From assembly GCA_902373545.1 (NCBI GenBank), contig CABKMZ010000103.1, forward strand, positions 1-6,512: DNA of 6,512 bases. Reading direction: 5' to 3'. Shown one piece after another: positions 5,843 to 6,512 of this stretch (position 1 is the stretch's first letter; every line of letters begins with the position of its first letter). The translations under genes and the position numbers were made by a program. The notes beneath the pieces were generated by a model that was not told the origin of the DNA, did no database searches, and was given only the letters and a program-made list of their open reading frames with translations. Source of the stretch: an uncultured Actinomyces sp. (GTDB taxonomy: Bacteria; Actinomycetota; Actinomycetes; Actinomycetales; Actinomycetaceae).

Positions 5843-6512
5843 TTAACGCCTCTTGACGACTGGGATTGCTCCGGTCATCGTGGGACGCACGACGACTCGA
5901 CGCAGGATGCCGGTGTGGGTAGCTTCTTCCTCGGGGATGGGACCCACGGGCGTGTTGTCGGGCAGGCCGGGCGCCAGGATCGTGGATCGTCCGTCGGCGT
6001 GGACGGTCGCCTTGGGCGGCTCTTCCTCGCGGCCGAGCCCGCTCCGGTCGTCGACGACGCGCACGTCGTGGGCGGCACCCACCGAGAAGTTCCAGTCGGG
6101 CAGCTTGATTTCGGTGCGCGATTGCGCGCGCTTTTCGTGGAAGACGGGCGCCCAGCGCGGCTTTTCGTCGCCGGTCGGCGTGTAGTTGCCCGAACCAATC
6201 TTGCGGGTCATCCGTCCGGCCGGGGAGTCCGCGGGCACGGAGGACACGGGGTGCCACGCGGGCCTGGACGAGGCCTTGGCCTCCTGCGCGTCCCCGCTGT
6301 CGGGGGCGGCGGGCTGGGTGTCGCGAGGCTGGGTGGGCGCGTCGTCACCGGGAGCGGGCGCGGTGTGCGGGGCATCGGCGCGCGGCCCCTGGCCGGATTC
6401 GTCGCGTGCGCCGACCGAGTCGCGCACGCCAATGGACTCACGCGCATCGTTCGCGTCGTCCTGGCGGGCGGACGCATGAGCTGCGCGGGCGGCGAGCTGG
6501 GCGGGTGTGTCG
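5843..6512 (-). CDS. Partial protein with disordered, repeat-containing tail (start beyond right edge); possibly a FolK C-terminal extension
   Basis: The frame is open from the right edge to a TAA at 5843, giving 222 visible residues. A GTG at 6427 could serve as a start, but no in-frame stop lies between it and the edge, so the real start is probably outside. Three hexapeptides (ARESIG, VRDSVG, ARDESG) sit at 6392-6445. Then comes a Pro/Ala/Asp-rich disordered stretch, and a better ordered C-terminal part with KPRWAPVFHEKR, LPDWNFSVGAAHDVRVVDD and a basic end RRVVVRPTMTGAIPVVKRR. No membrane helix or catalytic motif is visible. It directly abuts the DUF3180 gene. In actinobacteria the gene just before DUF3180 is usually folK, alone or fused to folB, so this may be a long tail on that enzyme. 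The visible part contains no FolK core, so I leave the symbol empty. It may equally be a separate hypothetical gene. Confidence 0.68.
   Translation of the reverse strand, partial: DTPAQLAARAAHASARQDDANDARESIGVRDSVGARDESGQGPRADAPHTAPAPGDDAPTQPRDTQPAAPDSGDAQEAKASSRPAWHPVSSVPADSPAGRMTRKIGSGNYTPTGDEKPRWAPVFHEKRAQSRTEIKLPDWNFSVGAAHDVRVVDDRSGLGREEEPPKATVHADGRSTILAPGLPDNTPVGPIPEEEATHTGILRRVVVRPTMTGAIPVVKRR
6392..6445 (-). repeat. 18-bp repeat, three units, encoding a hexapeptide repeat
   Basis: Three adjacent 18-bp units encode ARESIG, VRDSVG and ARDESG inside the partial right-edge gene. The first two agree best at DNA level. They probably form part of a flexible linker and come from in-frame duplication. 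Confidence 0.5.

Overview
The window is high-GC DNA with an actinobacterial gene set. RadA is followed by DisA with a TTG start, a DUF3180-type membrane protein is present, and two start codons look leaderless. GC-rich codon use, Arg/Ala-rich low-complexity tails and this combination would fit an Actinomycetaceae member such as Schaalia or Actinomyces. That placement is inference, because no rRNA or other marker gene is present.

Left part (1-949): a minus-strand gene starts with GTG at 658 and runs off the left edge. Its sequence is clearly lower in GC than the rest, and it encodes an unrecognised helical protein with a Pro-rich segment. About 290 bp of divergent intergenic DNA follows, holding a perfect 10-bp palindrome and a weak promoter candidate.

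Centre (950-4229), all plus strand: a KtrA/TrkA-type potassium-channel regulatory subunit (RCK_N plus RCK_C), then radA (DNA repair ATPase), then disA (DNA-integrity scanning diadenylate cyclase). radA and disA are 36 bp apart and probably form an operon; radA seems to have its own promoter giving a leaderless mRNA. DisA makes c-di-AMP, and RCK_C domains of KtrA proteins are known c-di-AMP receptors. The stretch may therefore hold the enzyme that makes the second messenger, its known protein partner RadA, and a possible c-di-AMP target.

Right part (4230-6512), all minus strand and convergent with disA: a partial gene of unknown function enters from the right edge (disordered, with hexapeptide repeats, possibly the tail of FolK). 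Its stop codon directly abuts the start of a four-helix DUF3180 membrane protein. Downstream of that is a single-pass membrane protein with a basic cytoplasmic tail, a four-cysteine extracytoplasmic domain and a C-terminal tetrapeptide repeat.

No tRNA, rRNA, CRISPR array, insertion sequence or phage gene was seen. I found no clear new multi-gene system. The most interesting points are the c-di-AMP/potassium neighbourhood, the low-GC orphan gene beside ktrA, and two matching leaderless promoter/start arrangements.
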